This document shows, in pieces, positions 1 to 9,664 of a DNA stretch of 64,000 bases. Below the pieces are notes generated by a model. It saw only the letters and a program-made list of their open reading frames with translations. It ran no database searches and had not been told where the DNA came from. The stretch is from Paracoccus lichenicola. GTDB taxonomy: Bacteria > Pseudomonadota > Alphaproteobacteria > Rhodobacterales > Rhodobacteraceae. Location of the stretch: the NCBI RefSeq assembly GCF_009708075.1, contig NZ_WMBT01000008.1, positions 1 through 64,000 of the forward strand. Reading direction: 5' to 3'. Numbering within the stretch: the stretch's first letter is position 1; the number at the start of each line of letters is the position of its first letter. The position numbers and the translations under genes are program-made.

Positions 1-340
1 AGCTCCTCAGTCGTCCAACGACCAAACCGCCCACATATCCCTTCAGATATCCAGTGATGTCAAAAAGCAGGGGGACCAAAATCACGGAACCAGCGCCACT
101 CTCACGACGCACCGTCCGGTCATCTATTCCCAGAATTGTCTTCCCGAAGCGCCGTTCCGTCTGGCCCGTTCCTTCGAGAACCGCTAGATAGCCCCGCCGT
201 ACCGAGGGTGCAAGAGAAAAAATGCGGAAAGCCGAAATTTTTTGATCATTGCCTTTCGCCGGGCAAGGACGCCTGCTGGAACCGTGGATGTTCTGGGCCT
301 TCGGCCATGCCGACATCCGCATCACGTGCCGGGGAAACGC
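1..340. other. Left-edge region without a confident gene
   Basis: No recognisable gene lies here before the chrA start. A frame on the minus strand is open from about position 205 to the left edge and would encode a stretch with a hydrophobic segment (VPLLFDITGYLKGYVGG), but it has no clear start codon and matches no family I recognise. Two plus frames are also open over the same bases, so the open frame alone is weak evidence. The base composition is less GC-rich than the neighbours, with an A/T-rich patch at about 220-250, which could hold the chrA promoter or mark foreign DNA. Confidence 0.3.
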
Positions 341-1711
341 ATGAGACAGGATCAGCCTTATCCGACCCTTGCCCAGGCCGCGCGCATCTGGGCGCGCATC
401 GGGCTTCTGAGCTTCGGCGGACCGGCGGGGCAGATCGCGCTGATGCACCGCATCCTGGTCGAGGAACAGCGCTGGCTGGGCGAGAAGCGGTTCCTGCACG
501 CGCTGAACTTCTGCATGGTGCTGCCCGGACCCGAGGCGATGCAGCTGGCGGTCTATATCGGCTGGCTGATGCACCGGACCCTGGGGGGCATCGTCGCGGG
601 GCTGCTGTTCGTCCTGCCGGGCCTGGTCTCGATCATGGCGCTGTCCTGGATCTATGCGCTTTGGGGCCAGACCGGCACGCTGGACTCGCTGTTCTTCGGG
701 CTGAAGGCCGCCGTTCTGGCCATCGTCGCGCAGGCCGTGATCCGCATCGGCTCGCGCGCGCTGAGAAACGGCCCGATGATCGCCATCGCGGCGGCGTCCT
801 TCGTGGCGATCTTCGCCCTGGGCGTGCCGTTTCCGGTCATCATCCTGGCCGCGGGCCTGATCGGCTTCGCGGGCGCGCGGGCCGGGCTTGCGGCGTTCCA
901 CGGCGGCGGGGGCCATGGCAAGGCAGGCGGCGTCCCCGTGGCCGATGCCGAAACCCTGCTGGGCGAGGAGGTGCCCGACCACGCGCAGGTCAGCCGGGCC
1001 GGGGCCATCCGCGTCTCGGCCGTGTTCGGGGCGCTGTGGCTGGTGCCGGTGGCGGCGCTGTTCGGGCTGGCGGGGCCGGGCAACGTGTTCTCGCAGATCG
1101 CGGGGTTCTTCAGCGTCATGGCGGTGGTCACCTTCGGCGGAGCCTATGCGGTGCTGGCCTATGTCGCCCAGCAGGCGGTCGAGACCTATGGCTGGCTCGC
1201 CCCGGGCGAAATGCTGGACGGCCTGGGCATGGCCGAGACCACGCCGGGACCGCTGATCATGGTCACGCAGTTCGTGGGCTTCATGGGCGCGCTGCGCGAT
1301 CCGGGGGCGATGCCGCCGCTGCTGGCGGGCACGCTGGGCGGGCTGCTGACGACCTGGGTGACCTTCGTGCCCTGCTTCCTGTGGATCTTCCTGGGCGCCC
1401 CCTTCATCGAGCGGTTGCGCGACAACCACGCCCTGTCGGCGGCGCTGAGCGCGATCACGGCGGCGGTGGTGGGGGTGATCGGGAACCTGGCGGTCTGGTT
1501 CGGGCTGCATGTGCTGTTCCGGCAGGTCCGGCCGCTGGAGGCCTGGGGTCTGTCGCTGGACTGGCCGGTCTGGCGCACCCTGGACCCCGCCGCCCTGCTG
1601 CTGGTCGTGGCGGCGCTGGTCGCGGTGTTCCGGTTCCGCCTGGGGCCGGTCGCGGTGCTGGCGGGCTGCGCCGGGGCGGGGCTGGCCCTGCGTCTGGCGG
1701 GGGCCTTGTGA
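341..1711 (+). CDS. chrA: Chromate transporter, CHR family (ChrA-like)
   Basis: An integral membrane protein of 456 residues with two homologous CHR domains, the usual long-form ChrA size; the family exports chromate by proton-driven antiport across the inner membrane. The N half carries FGGPAGQIALMH and PGPEAMQLAVYIGW; the C half repeats the pattern with FGGAYAVLAYV and TTPGPLIMVTQFVGFMG. The frame is open further upstream from 242, but the ATG at 341 follows GGGGAAACGC and gives the normal ChrA N-terminus (MRQDQPYPTL), so I chose it. No ChrB regulator is seen beside it, so chromate as the real substrate is inferred from the family only. Confidence 0.88.
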   Translation: MRQDQPYPTLAQAARIWARIGLLSFGGPAGQIALMHRILVEEQRWLGEKRFLHALNFCMVLPGPEAMQLAVYIGWLMHRTLGGIVAGLLFVLPGLVSIMALSWIYALWGQTGTLDSLFFGLKAAVLAIVAQAVIRIGSRALRNGPMIAIAAASFVAIFALGVPFPVIILAAGLIGFAGARAGLAAFHGGGGHGKAGGVPVADAETLLGEEVPDHAQVSRAGAIRVSAVFGALWLVPVAALFGLAGPGNVFSQIAGFFSVMAVVTFGGAYAVLAYVAQQAVETYGWLAPGEMLDGLGMAETTPGPLIMVTQFVGFMGALRDPGAMPPLLAGTLGGLLTTWVTFVPCFLWIFLGAPFIERLRDNHALSAALSAITAAVVGVIGNLAVWFGLHVLFRQVRPLEAWGLSLDWPVWRTLDPAALLLVVAALVAVFRFRLGPVAVLAGCAGAGLALRLAGAL

Positions 1712-1786
1712 ACGCCGCCCCGCGATTCGCGATTTGCTTTTCCCCCTGAACGCCTAACCTTGCACCATCATTCCGCGGAGCGCGCC

Positions 1787-3454
1787 ATGCACCTTTTCCT
1801 TGTCCTGATCCACCTCGGCGCGGCCGTGATGTTGCTGCTTTGGGCCGTCAGGATGGTGCGCACGGGGGTCGAGCGGGCCTTCGGCGCGGGCCTGCGCAGC
1901 GCCATGCGGCAGGCGGGCGGCAGCGTCGCGGGCATGGCGGCGGTGGGCGTGGGGCTGGCGGTCGTTCTGCAAAGCGCGACCGCCGTGGGCATCCTGGCGA
2001 CGGGCTTTGCCGCGTCCGGCCTGATGGGGATCAAGGTCGGGATCGCGGCGCTTCTGGGCGCGGATCTGGGATCGGCGCTGGTGGTCAAGCTTCTGTCCTT
2101 CGACCTGGGCGAACTGATCCCGGTGCTGATCCTGACCGGCACCACGCTGTTCCTGAAATCGGAACGCCGGCAGGTTCGGCAGGCGGGGCGGATCGTGCTG
2201 GGCATCGCCTTCATCCTTCTGTCCCTGCGCATGATCGGGGACGCCACCCTGCCCCTGCGCGAAAGCGCGGTGCTGCCGCAGCTGGCCGAATGGCTGGCGG
2301 GCGATCCGCTGACGGCCTTTACCCTCGCCGCCCTGCTGGCCCTGGGGCTGCATTCCTCGGTCGCCACGCTGCTGATCGTCGCAAGCTTCGCGTCAGGCGG
2401 CCTTCTGTCGGTCGAGGCGGCGGCCCCCATGGTGCTGGGCGCGAACCTGGGGGGCGGGCTGGTCGCCGTCTGGCTGACCCGGGGCGCGCCCCTTCCGGCC
2501 CGGCGGATCCCGCTGGCCAACCTGATCTTCCGCGGCATCGGCGCGCTGTCCGTCCTGCTGCTGCTGCCGCTGGTGCCGCTGCACTGGCTGGGGGGCGAGG
2601 CGGGCGTGCAACTGGTCAACCTTCACGTCGTCTTCAACCTGGCCCTGCTGGTCGCGGCCCTGCCCCTTGCGGGACTGGCGGAACGGCTGACGGCGCAGCT
2701 CTGGCCCACCCCGGCGGAACCCGACATGGCGAACGGCGGCTATCGCAGCGCGCTGGACCGCGCCCTGGTGTCGCGGCCCAACCTGGCGCTGGCCAGCGCC
2801 CAGCGGGAACTGCTGCGGATGGGCGAGACGCTGGAAGCGATGCTGCGCCCGGTGATGGAGGTTCTGGAAACCGGCGACGAACGCCGCATCGCCCGCCTGC
2901 GCGGCATGGACGACGAGATCAACCGCCGCCACACCGACATCACGCTGTTCATCGCCGAGGTGAACCGGGCCGAGCTGACCGCCGAGGAAGCGCGGCGCGG
3001 CCTGGAACTGGCCAGCCTCGCCATCGACTTCGAGGCCATCGGCGACCTGATCGCCGGCAACCTGCTGGTCCAGGCGACCGGCAAGAGGCGCGCCCGGCTG
3101 CGCTTCTCGAACGAGGGATGGCGCGAACTGACCGCCCTGCACGACCGGGTCATGGCGAACATGCAGATCGCGCTGAACGTGCTGGTGTCCAGCGACGTGG
3201 AAAGCGCCCGGCATCTGGTCGCCGAAAAGGCGGTGCTGCGGCGGATGGAACGCGACTGCCACGACCGCCACCTGTCGCGCTTGCGCAGCGGCAACGCCTA
3301 CAGCATCGACACCAGCGATATCCACCTGCAGGTGGTGCGCGCCTTGAAGGAGATCAACTCGCTGCTGGTCAAGGTCGCCTATCCGATCCTGTCCGAACAC
3401 GGGCACCTTCTGGAAACCCGCCTGGCCGAGCCGATCCCCTATCGGGTGAACTGA
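1787..3454 (+). CDS. Na/Pi cotransporter family protein with PhoU-like C-terminal domain
   Basis: A protein of 555 residues in two parts. Residues 1-300 form about eight membrane segments with the paired Na/Pi-cotransporter repeats, including the QSATAVG motif and its counterpart HSSVATLLIV. Residues 330-550 form a helical PhoU-like domain. Bacterial members (NptA/YjbB type) move phosphate coupled to sodium; some export phosphate. The frame is open from 1760, but ATG 1787 starts directly at a hydrophobic segment and follows GCGGAGCG, which is the better start. It stands alone, 75 bases after chrA and convergent with the next gene. Substrate direction cannot be read from sequence. Confidence 0.85.
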   Translation: MHLFLVLIHLGAAVMLLLWAVRMVRTGVERAFGAGLRSAMRQAGGSVAGMAAVGVGLAVVLQSATAVGILATGFAASGLMGIKVGIAALLGADLGSALVVKLLSFDLGELIPVLILTGTTLFLKSERRQVRQAGRIVLGIAFILLSLRMIGDATLPLRESAVLPQLAEWLAGDPLTAFTLAALLALGLHSSVATLLIVASFASGGLLSVEAAAPMVLGANLGGGLVAVWLTRGAPLPARRIPLANLIFRGIGALSVLLLLPLVPLHWLGGEAGVQLVNLHVVFNLALLVAALPLAGLAERLTAQLWPTPAEPDMANGGYRSALDRALVSRPNLALASAQRELLRMGETLEAMLRPVMEVLETGDERRIARLRGMDDEINRRHTDITLFIAEVNRAELTAEEARRGLELASLAIDFEAIGDLIAGNLLVQATGKRRARLRFSNEGWRELTALHDRVMANMQIALNVLVSSDVESARHLVAEKAVLRRMERDCHDRHLSRLRSGNAYSIDTSDIHLQVVRALKEINSLLVKVAYPILSEHGHLLETRLAEPIPYRVN

Positions 3455-3460
3455 CGGGCC

Positions 3461-4561
3461 TTAAGGCGTGATCAGGTATTTCGCGCCCGTGGCCTTGCGG
3501 ACGAAGGCCGCGACGGTATCGGGGTCCAGCACCCCCTCCAGCGGGATGCGCGCGGTGTAATGGCTGGCGAAGGTCGTCGTCCTCTCGTCCACCACGCGCT
3601 GGCGCATCCGCGCGACTATGGCGGGATCCAGGCGTTGCAGGACGTTGAACAGCAGCCAGCCGCCCACGCTCCAGCTAAAGCCGAAGCCGCGGCGCAGGAT
3701 CGTGGGACCCAGATCCAGCGCGCCATAGATATAGCCCTGCTTCGGCACGGCCGAGCCGTAAAGGCCATAGCTGGCGTCGCGCGCCGCCACCGCCTCCATG
3801 GCGTTGAGGACGATGCTGGTCGTCTCGCCCCCGCCGATGGCGTCAAAGGACAGGGTGGCGCCGGTGGCGGCGATGGCCTCGGTCAGGTCGCCGGGGAAGC
3901 TGGCCGCGCTGCTGTCCACCACATGCGCCGCGCCAAGGCCGCGCAGCAGGGCGACCTGTTCGGGGCTGCGCACGATGTTGACCAGGCCGATGCCGTCGGC
4001 CTGGCAGATCCGCACCAGCATCTGGCCCAGGTTCGACGCGGCGGGGGCGTGGACGATGGCCTTGTGCCCCTCGGCCCGCATCGTCCCGACAAAGCCCAAT
4101 GCGGTCAGCGGGTTGACGAACAGCGCCGCCCCCTCCTCGGCCCCGGCGCCCTCGGGCAGGACCAGGCAATCCCCCGCCCCGATCAGGCGCAGCCGGGCAT
4201 ACATCGCGCCCCCCAGCATCGCCACCCGCCGCCCAACCAGGTGCTGCTGGTCGGGACCCGCCGCGACCACCGTGCCCGCCCCTTCGTTGCCCACGGGCAT
4301 GGACCGGCCGATCCGGGCGCGCAGGCCGGGCATGGCCGCATCGGGGATGCGCGCGGTCAGCCCGTCGCCGTCGCGGGCCAGGGTGGACAGGTCGGCGGGA
4401 CCGAACATCAGCCCCAGGTCCGAGGGGTTGATGGGCGCGGCCTCGACCCGCACCAGCAACTGCCCGGGGCCGGGGTCCGGCAGGCTGACGGGTTCCAGGG
4501 ACAGCCGCAGCGTGCCGTCTGCGGAAACGGTCGATCTCAGTTCCAGGCTGTCGCGGTCCAT
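3461..4561 (-). CDS. Zinc-independent MDR-family alcohol dehydrogenase/quinone oxidoreductase
   Basis: A 366-residue medium-chain dehydrogenase/reductase. The N-terminal GroES-like half contains the NEGAGTVVAAGPD element, followed by a Rossmann half with HAPAASNLGQMLVRICQ and a conserved GAAHVVDSS segment. The cysteine cluster of zinc alcohol dehydrogenases is absent, placing it with quinone reductase/crotonyl-type enzymes that use NADPH. The start ATG at 4561 has GGAGGACAG just upstream. It lies 39 bases after the APC permease in the same direction and is probably co-transcribed. The substrate is unknown. Confidence 0.8.
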   Translation of the reverse strand: MDRDSLELRSTVSADGTLRLSLEPVSLPDPGPGQLLVRVEAAPINPSDLGLMFGPADLSTLARDGDGLTARIPDAAMPGLRARIGRSMPVGNEGAGTVVAAGPDQQHLVGRRVAMLGGAMYARLRLIGAGDCLVLPEGAGAEEGAALFVNPLTALGFVGTMRAEGHKAIVHAPAASNLGQMLVRICQADGIGLVNIVRSPEQVALLRGLGAAHVVDSSAASFPGDLTEAIAATGATLSFDAIGGGETTSIVLNAMEAVAARDASYGLYGSAVPKQGYIYGALDLGPTILRRGFGFSWSVGGWLLFNVLQRLDPAIVARMRQRVVDERTTTFASHYTARIPLEGVLDPDTVAAFVRKATGAKYLITP

Positions 4562-4600
4562 CTGTCCTCCGGGTGCTGTCCGGCCATCCTTCCGCCGGGA

Positions 4601-6061
4601 TCAATTGCGCGGCGCATCCCCGTGATGCTCGCGCATCCGCTCGATGTCGCCCAGGCTTCCCGGGAACGGCTTGCGGCGCGCCTTGTTCCAAAGCCAGGTC
4701 GCGGCCCACAGCACGATGCCAAGCACCAGCAGCCATCCCGCGATGCGGTACTGGTCCATCTGCGCCGCGCTGCGCGCCCAGGGTCCGGCCAGAAAGGCGC
4801 AGGTCGCGGCCCCGATCCAGGGCAGGAACCGGGGGGCGCGGAAATGCTCGTGCCCGACCGGGTGGCGCCGCAGCACGATCAGCGAGATGTTGACCACCGT
4901 GAACACGCAGAGCAGCAGCAGCGAGGTGGTGCCCCCCAGCAGGCTGACCGCCGGAAGGTCGGACCGCGTGACCACGAACCAGATCAGCCCGAAGGCCAGC
5001 ACGGTCGTGAACAGGATCGCCACCCAGGGCGTGCGGCGGGTGTGGTGGACCAGCCCCAGGCCGTGCGGCAGCACCCCCTGGCGGGCCAGGCCATAGATCA
5101 GCCGGCTGGCCATCAGCATGTTGATCAGCGCCGAATTGGCGACCGCGAACATGCCGATAAAGGGAAAGATGGTGTCGAAGGGCAGGTTCGGCGCACCCGC
5201 CCGCACCACCTGCGTCAGCGCCGATCCCTTGTCGGGGTTCGACAGATCCCCCACCGGCACCAGCGCCACCGCGCAGATCGACACCAGCACATAGATCACC
5301 CCCGTGATCGCCAGCCCGGTCAGCATGATGCGCGGAAAGATGCGGACGGGATCCTTGACCTCCTCGGCCATGTTGACCGAATCCTCGAAGCCCACCATGG
5401 CGAAGAAGGCCAGCGCGGTGGCGGCGGTCAGGGACAGGAAGGCGCCCTTTTCGGCGGACGACTGGAAGACCATCACTTCGGAAAAATCCGCCCGGCCCTG
5501 CGCCATGGCGTAAAGGCCCACGAAGATGATCATCAGCAACCCGGTCAGTTCCACGCAGGTCAGCACGACGTTCGCCTTGACGCTTTCGCCCACCCCGCGC
5601 AGGTTGACGGCCGCCACCAGCGCCATGAAGCCAAGCGCCAGAACCAGGATGCCGGTGCTGCCCTTGGCCAGGCCCAGGCCGAAGCCGTCGTTCAGGAAGC
5701 CCGCGAAGGCGTTCGACGCCGTCGAGGCCGAGGTGATCCCCGAACACATGACCGTAAAGGCCACAAGGAAGGTCAGGAAGTGGATGCCGAAGGCGCGATG
5801 CGCGTAAAGCGCGGCCCCCGCCGCCTGCGGATAGCGCGTCACCAGTTCCAGGTATGAAACGGCGGTGATCGTCGCCACCAGGAAGGCCACCAGGAAGGGC
5901 GCCCAGGCCGCACCCCCCACCTCGGCCGCGACGGTGCCGGTCAGGGCATAGACGCCCGTCCCCAGGATGTCGCCGACGATGAACAGCAAGAGCAGCTTCG
6001 GACCCATGACGCGGTGCAGTTCGGGCTGTTGCGGCGTCCCGGCAGGATGTGCTTGTGACAT
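4601..6061 (-). CDS. APC-superfamily amino acid permease
   Basis: A 486-residue inner-membrane permease with about 12 hydrophobic segments. The first helix carries the APC-type glycine-rich break GDILGTGVYALTG, and residues 340-400 hold further transmembrane pairs around GGTTSLLLLCVFT. The family imports amino acids or amines with protons or by exchange. A second in-frame ATG at codon 19 is possible because the ribosome site for the first ATG is weak. It appears to head a two-gene unit with the MDR dehydrogenase. The substrate is not evident. Confidence 0.85.
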   Translation of the reverse strand: MSQAHPAGTPQQPELHRVMGPKLLLLFIVGDILGTGVYALTGTVAAEVGGAAWAPFLVAFLVATITAVSYLELVTRYPQAAGAALYAHRAFGIHFLTFLVAFTVMCSGITSASTASNAFAGFLNDGFGLGLAKGSTGILVLALGFMALVAAVNLRGVGESVKANVVLTCVELTGLLMIIFVGLYAMAQGRADFSEVMVFQSSAEKGAFLSLTAATALAFFAMVGFEDSVNMAEEVKDPVRIFPRIMLTGLAITGVIYVLVSICAVALVPVGDLSNPDKGSALTQVVRAGAPNLPFDTIFPFIGMFAVANSALINMLMASRLIYGLARQGVLPHGLGLVHHTRRTPWVAILFTTVLAFGLIWFVVTRSDLPAVSLLGGTTSLLLLCVFTVVNISLIVLRRHPVGHEHFRAPRFLPWIGAATCAFLAGPWARSAAQMDQYRIAGWLLVLGIVLWAATWLWNKARRKPFPGSLGDIERMREHHGDAPRN

Positions 6062-6191
6062 GTCGGCCCCCGATCAGGTGTCAGGGTCAAGACTGGCCCC
6101 CAAGTTGCAATCCGGCAAGAAGAATCGCCCGGGACCCTTGGCGCGAAGGCACTGGACGACCCCGCCCCGTCCCGCTAGGGTCGCGCCGACA

Positions 6192-6285
6192 CTATCCGTT
6201 GGGGCGTCCCGTCGCGGGGCTGAGAGGTGCAAGGCACCGACCCATCGAACCTGATCCGGGTCATGCCGGCGGAGGGAACGGATAG
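6192..6285 (+). promoter_or_regulatory. TPP riboswitch (THI element) upstream of thiD
   Basis: The P1 stem is a perfect 9-base match: CTATCCGTT at 6192-6200 pairs with AACGGATAG at 6277-6285. Between them are the hallmark TPP-aptamer segments GGGGCTGAGAG (about 6216-6226) and ACCTGATCCGGGT...ATGCCGGCGGAGGGAA (about 6249-6278). It lies 80 bases ahead of thiD and should repress the thi genes when thiamine pyrophosphate is abundant. Downstream, CCCTTCC at 6326-6332 can pair with GGAGGGG at 6355-6361, covering the thiD ribosome-binding site, which suggests control of translation. Confidence 0.95.
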
Positions 6286-6364
6286 GCAGACGCGCCGCCC
6301 CGTTGCCGCATCCCGTCTGCCGCCGCCCTTCCCCCCGTCATGCCCCATGCCGAAGGAGGGGCAG

Positions 6365-7183
6365 ATGACACGAACCGTCTTGACCATCGCCGGGTCGGAC
6401 AGCGGCGGGGGCGCCGGGATCCAGGCGGATCTCAAGACCGTGTCGGCGCTTGGCTGCTATGGGGCCAGCGCCATCACGGCCGTGACCGCGCAGAACACCC
6501 GGGGCGTCCTTGCCGTTCACATGCTGCCGCCGGACCTGATCCGGGCGCAGATCGACGCGGTGCTGGACGACATCGCCGTCCACGCGATCAAGATCGGCAT
6601 GGTCGGATCGTCCGCCGCCATCGCCGCCGTTGCCGCCTCGCTGCGCGATTGCCCCGTCCCCGTCGTCCTGGACCCGGTGATGGTCGCCAAGTCCGGCGAC
6701 GTGCTGATGGGGGACGACGCCATCCCCGCCCTGCTGGGCGACCTGCTGCCCCTGGCCCGGGTGCTGACGCCGAACCTGCCCGAGGCCGCCCGCCTGCTGG
6801 GTGTTTCACCGGCGGGCACCGAGGCCGCGGCCCTTGCGCAAGGCCAGGCCCTGCGCGCCCTTGGTCCCGGCCATGTGCTGATGAAGGGCGGCCACGCCGC
6901 AGGCGCGCATTGCACCGACCTGCTGGCCGGTCCAGACGGCACCGCGCGCTTTTCCTCGCCCCGCATCCGCACGCGCAACACCCATGGCACCGGATGCGCG
7001 TTGTCGGCGGCCATCGCGGCGGGGCTGGCCCAGGGGCTTGCGGTGGCAGACGCCGTGGGCCGCGCGCATGACTGGCTACACGGCGCGATCCTTGCCGCCG
7101 ACGACCTGGCCGTGGGCGGGGGCAACGGACCCGTGCATCATTTCCACGCCCTCTGGCCGCGCCGGGCGGGGGCGGCGGCATGA
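6365..7183 (+). CDS. thiD: Hydroxymethylpyrimidine/phosphomethylpyrimidine kinase
   Basis: The cytoplasmic kinase phosphorylates HMP and then HMP-P to HMP-PP, the pyrimidine half of thiamine. The 272-residue protein has the ribokinase-fold N-terminus TIAGSDSGGGAGIQADLKT, the VLDPVMVAKSG segment, and the C-terminal anion-hole and catalytic motif NTHGTGCALSAA. Start ATG 6365 follows a strong GAAGGAGGGG site; the frame is open further upstream but that part overlaps the riboswitch. It is the first gene of the thi operon and overlaps thiO by ATGA. Confidence 0.95.
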   Translation: MTRTVLTIAGSDSGGGAGIQADLKTVSALGCYGASAITAVTAQNTRGVLAVHMLPPDLIRAQIDAVLDDIAVHAIKIGMVGSSAAIAAVAASLRDCPVPVVLDPVMVAKSGDVLMGDDAIPALLGDLLPLARVLTPNLPEAARLLGVSPAGTEAAALAQGQALRALGPGHVLMKGGHAAGAHCTDLLAGPDGTARFSSPRIRTRNTHGTGCALSAAIAAGLAQGLAVADAVGRAHDWLHGAILAADDLAVGGGNGPVHHFHALWPRRAGAAA

Positions 7184-8127
7184 CCGTGACCGTCTTTGGC
7201 GGGGGCGTGATGGGCCTCTGCATCGCCACCGAGCTGACCCGGCGCGGCATCCCCGCCGCGATCCTTGACGACGCGCCCGGTCCCCAAGCCTGTTCGTGGT
7301 GGGCGGGCGGAATGCTCGCCCCCTGGTGCGAGGGCGAGAATGCCGATCCGGCGGTGACGCGCCACGGGCTGTCCGCCGCCGGTTGGTGGCAGGACCAGAG
7401 CGTTCCCGTCACGCGGAACGGCACGCTGGTGGTCAGCCTGGCGCGCGATGCAGGGGCGCTGTCGCGCTTTGCCCGGCGCAGCGGGGGCCACCGCACGCTG
7501 GACGCCCCCGGCATCGCCGCGCTGGAACCCGATCTGGCAGACCGCTTCACCCGCGCCCTGTTCTTCGCGGACGAGGCGCATCTGGCCCCGCGCCAGGCCC
7601 TGGCGATCCTGTCCGAACGCCTTGGCCGCTGCCAGCAGGCCAGCGGTCAGGTCATCGACTGCCGGGGCCTTTCGGCCCGCGACGCCCTGCGCGACCTGCG
7701 CGGCGTCCGGGGCGAAATGGCCGTGATCCGCTGCCCCGAGATTACGCTCTCCCGCCCGGTCCGCCTGCTGCATCCCCGGATGCCGCTTTACGTGGTGCCG
7801 CGCGGCGACGGCGTGTTCATGCTGGGCGCCACGATGCTGGAAAGCGACCGGCGCGGCCCGCCCACGGCGCGCGCCGTGCTGGAACTGCTGTCCGCGGCCT
7901 TCGCCCTGCACCCCGCCCTTGCCGAATCCGAGGTGCTGGAACTGGGCGCCGACGCGCGCCCCGCCTTCCCCGACAACCTGCCGCGCATCCGCCGCGTGGG
8001 GGGCGTCATCCACGCCAACGGCCTTTACCGCCACGGCTTCCTGCTGGCCCCTGCGGTGGCCCGCATGGTGGCCGACCACCTTCAACACCAGACCAGACCG
8101 GAGTTCATGGATGCGGATCACCCTTAA
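7180..8127 (+). CDS. thiO: Glycine oxidase, thiamine-type
   Basis: A FAD-dependent amine oxidase of 315 residues that oxidises glycine to the imine used by ThiG for the thiazole ring. The dinucleotide-binding motif VFGGGVMGLCIATEL is at the extreme N-terminus, followed by the AGGMLAPW segment typical of ThiO, and the C-terminal FAD motif is seen in GVIHANGLYRHGF. The ATG overlaps the thiD stop (ATGA) and its end overlaps the thiS start by 17 bases, so the genes are translationally coupled. Confidence 0.92.
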   Translation: MTVTVFGGGVMGLCIATELTRRGIPAAILDDAPGPQACSWWAGGMLAPWCEGENADPAVTRHGLSAAGWWQDQSVPVTRNGTLVVSLARDAGALSRFARRSGGHRTLDAPGIAALEPDLADRFTRALFFADEAHLAPRQALAILSERLGRCQQASGQVIDCRGLSARDALRDLRGVRGEMAVIRCPEITLSRPVRLLHPRMPLYVVPRGDGVFMLGATMLESDRRGPPTARAVLELLSAAFALHPALAESEVLELGADARPAFPDNLPRIRRVGGVIHANGLYRHGFLLAPAVARMVADHLQHQTRPEFMDADHP

Positions 8128-8305
8128 CGGCACCCCGCGCGATACCGCCGCCACCACGCTGGCCCAAGCCCTGGCCGAGGCGGGCCTGAGCGGCCGCATC
8201 GCCACCGCGCTGAACGGCACGTTCATTCCCGCCCCGTTGCGCAAGACGACGCCCATCCGCGACGGCGACGCCATCGAGGCGCTGGCCCCCATGCAGGGGG
8301 GCTGA
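8111..8305 (+). CDS. thiS: Sulfur carrier protein ThiS
   Basis: A 64-residue ubiquitin-fold protein ending in the obligatory Gly-Gly (APMQGG), which is adenylated and then thiocarboxylated to donate sulfur for thiazole synthesis. It starts [10 protein letters not shown], the usual ThiS opening. The ATG at 8111 lies inside the end of thiO, and the next gene thiG begins 4 bases after the stop. Confidence 0.93.
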   Translation: MRITLNGTPRDTAATTLAQALAEAGLSGRIATALNGTFIPAPLRKTTPIRDGDAIEALAPMQGG

Positions 8306-8309
8306 GCCG

Positions 8310-9071
8310 ATGCCGGTCTTCTATGGCACCCCCATCGACAGCCCGCTGATGCTGGGCACGGCGGGCTATCCCTCGCCCCAGACCCTCGCTGACGCCTTCG
8401 CCCGGTCGGGCGCGGGCATCGCCACCGTGTCCCTGCGCCGGGAAGCAGGCGGCGGGCAGGATTTCTGGGCGCTGATCCGGTCCCTGGGCGTGACCCTGCT
8501 GCCCAACACCGCAGGCTGCCACGGCGCGCGCGAAGCCGTCACCACCGCGCAAATGGCGCGAGAGGTCTTCGGCACCGACTGGATCAAGCTCGAGGTGATC
8601 GGCCATGCCGACACGCTGCAACCCGATGTCTTCGGCCTGGTCGAGGCCGCACGCATCCTTTCCGGCGACGGCTTCAAGATCTTTCCCTACTGCACCGAGG
8701 ATCTGACCGTCTGCGAACGCCTGCTGGATGCGGGTTGCCAGGTCCTGATGCCCTGGGGCGCGCCCATCGGATCGGGCCTCGGGCTGAACAACCCCCACGG
8801 GCTGCGGGCGCTGCGGGCGGCATTCCCCGACGTGGCTCTGGTCGTCGATGCGGGCATCGGCCTGCCCAGCCACGCGGCGGCGGCGATGGAGATGGGCTAT
8901 GACGCGGTGCTGCTGAACAGCGCCGTGGCCCGCGCGGGCGACCCCGCCGCGATGGCGGGGGCCATGGCGGACGCCATTCGGGCCGGACGCGCCGCATACC
9001 TCGCTGACCCGATGGAGCGGACCGACATGGCCATCCCTTCGACCCCCGTGATCGGGCGGGCGTTTCTGTGA
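8310..9071 (+). CDS. thiG: Thiazole synthase
   Basis: A 253-residue TIM-barrel enzyme that forms thiazole phosphate from deoxyxylulose phosphate, the ThiO product and ThiS thiocarboxylate. The Schiff-base lysine sits in the conserved DWIKLEVIG segment, and phosphate and substrate loops appear as [14 protein letters not shown] and [12 protein letters not shown]. Its stop overlaps the GTG start of thiE. Confidence 0.95.
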   Translation: MPVFYGTPIDSPLMLGTAGYPSPQTLADAFARSGAGIATVSLRREAGGGQDFWALIRSLGVTLLPNTAGCHGAREAVTTAQMAREVFGTDWIKLEVIGHADTLQPDVFGLVEAARILSGDGFKIFPYCTEDLTVCERLLDAGCQVLMPWGAPIGSGLGLNNPHGLRALRAAFPDVALVVDAGIGLPSHAAAAMEMGYDAVLLNSAVARAGDPAAMAGAMADAIRAGRAAYLADPMERTDMAIPSTPVIGRAFL

Positions 9072-9664
9072 CGCTGCCGCGCTTCTACCCGATCTTTGAC
9101 AGCGCCGACTGGATCGCCCGCGCCCTGCCGCTTGGCGTGCGGCTGGTGCAGCTGCGCATCAAGGACCGCCCCCATGACGCCTTGCAAACCGAGATCGCCC
9201 GCGCCCGCGACCTTTGCCGCCATTACGGCGCGATCCTCGTGGTCAACGACCATTGGCGGCTGGCGATGGATCTGGGCTGCGGCTTCGTGCATCTGGGGCA
9301 GGAGGATCTGGACCACGCCGACCTGCCCGCGATCCGCGCGGCGGGGCTGCGGCTTGGCATCTCGACCCATGACGAGGCGGAACTGGACCGGGCGCTGGCC
9401 TGCCGGCCCGACTATGTGGCGCTTGGCCCGGTCTGGCCGACGATCCTGAAGCCGATGAAATGGCACCAGCAGGGTGTGGAGAAGCTGACTGGCTGGAAGG
9501 CGCGGATCGGCGACATTCCCCTCTGCGCCATAGGCGGGCTGACGCCGGAGCGGGCGCGGCTGGCGCTTGCGGCAGGTGCGGACGTGGCCGCCGCCGTGAC
9601 CGACATCACCCTGAACCCCGACCCTTCGGCGCGCATCCGCGAATGGCTGGAGGTCGCCGCATGA
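9068..9664 (+). CDS. thiE: Thiamine phosphate synthase
   Basis: It couples HMP-PP and thiazole phosphate into thiamine phosphate. The 198-residue TIM barrel shows the family signatures [10 protein letters not shown], the metal-binding [24 protein letters not shown], and the C-terminal phosphate loop [22 protein letters not shown] (quoted in part). The start is GTG at 9068, overlapping the thiG stop; no in-frame ATG nearby fits. The sequence differs enough from enterobacterial ThiE to suggest the alphaproteobacterial variant. Confidence 0.9.
   Translation: MTLPRFYPIFDSADWIARALPLGVRLVQLRIKDRPHDALQTEIARARDLCRHYGAILVVNDHWRLAMDLGCGFVHLGQEDLDHADLPAIRAAGLRLGISTHDEAELDRALACRPDYVALGPVWPTILKPMKWHQQGVEKLTGWKARIGDIPLCAIGGLTPERARLALAAGADVAAAVTDITLNPDPSARIREWLEVAA

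Noticed and set aside
136-1749. A long plus-strand open frame overlapping chrA in another frame
   Set aside because: It is rich in Arg, Gly and Ala with no domain pattern and lies fully over the membrane-patterned chrA frame; a typical high-GC shadow.
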